NCBI GenBank assembly: GCA_031368095.1
Contig: JANLQX010000483.1
Location: 1 to 19,841 of the forward strand
Direction of reading: 5' to 3'
Source: JANLQX01 sp031368095
Lineage (GTDB): Bacteria; Actinomycetota; Acidimicrobiia; Acidimicrobiales; JANYDT01
Length of the DNA stretch: 19,841 bases
Shown here: positions 19,835 through 19,841 of the stretch, in pieces
How positions within the stretch are numbered: position 1 is the stretch's first letter
How the letters are laid out: every line of letters starts with the position of its first letter
Notes under the pieces: model-generated
What the model was told of the DNA's origin: nothing
Database searches by the model: none
The model's input: the letters and a program-made list of their open reading frames with translations, nothing else
Program-made: the position numbers and the translations under genes

Positions 19835-19841
19835 GCCGAAC

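Overview
The window is GC-rich, gene-dense bacterial DNA. GTG starts are frequent, and several neighbouring genes overlap by ATGA or GTGA. The gene content points to Actinomycetota, possibly an Acidimicrobiia-like lineage: a DUF3151 protein, an IMPase-type histidinol phosphatase, a PemK/MazF toxin with a VapB-type antitoxin, a [3Fe-4S] CYP-type ferredoxin, and an ECF sigma factor followed by a proline-rich membrane protein. The lineage is inferred from gene families alone.

Region 1 (1-6656, minus strand) reads from right to left: ferredoxin, ferredoxin reductase, histidine phosphatase, AlkA-like DNA glycosylase, MFS transporter, FadD-type acyl-CoA ligase, and an aminotransferase cut by the window edge. 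Gaps are 8-75 bp, so this may be one or two transcription units. The ferredoxin and its reductase form a redox chain, but their terminal oxygenase is not in the window.

Region 2 (6743-12197, plus strand) is a tightly packed run of seven genes: DUF3151, threonine/serine dehydratase, HisN-like phosphatase, EEP-family hydrolase, MobA-like nucleotidyltransferase, rhodanese and RNase D. Every junction overlaps or is separated by at most 6 bp, so one polycistronic message is likely. The 86-bp divergent gap between regions 1 and 2 holds nested direct and inverted repeats and probably controls both directions.

Region 3 (12367-15037, plus strand) holds three genes. They encode a secreted L,D-transpeptidase, an AIM24 family protein preceded by a strong 12-bp-stem hairpin, and an exported glycerophosphodiester phosphodiesterase-like protein.

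Region 4 (15156-16970) looks like a small accessory patch. It has a VapB-type antitoxin with a MazF-type toxin (minus) and a divergent four-cysteine zinc-finger-like small protein (plus). A perfect 27-bp palindrome overlaps the start of the plus-strand gene. The patch also contains a large serine recombinase remnant that has lost its catalytic domain and its coiled coil. This is the clearest sign of horizontal transfer followed by decay.

Region 5 (17079-19841, minus strand) is an envelope-related cluster. In order of transcription it has a shortened prepilin-peptidase-like membrane protein with no visible catalytic aspartates, an ECF sigma factor, an anti-sigma-like single-pass protein coupled to it by ATGA with a repeat-rich Pro/Ser/Thr extracytoplasmic tail, and a small secreted Thr/Ser-rich protein. 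Both low-complexity exported proteins end in a Gly/Asn/Lys tail. This cluster and the palindrome-controlled toxin-antitoxin/zinc-finger locus are the two places most likely to hold under-described biology.

No stretch of 300 bases or more lacks a gene or gene remnant. No rRNA, tRNA, CRISPR array or complete insertion sequence was recognised.
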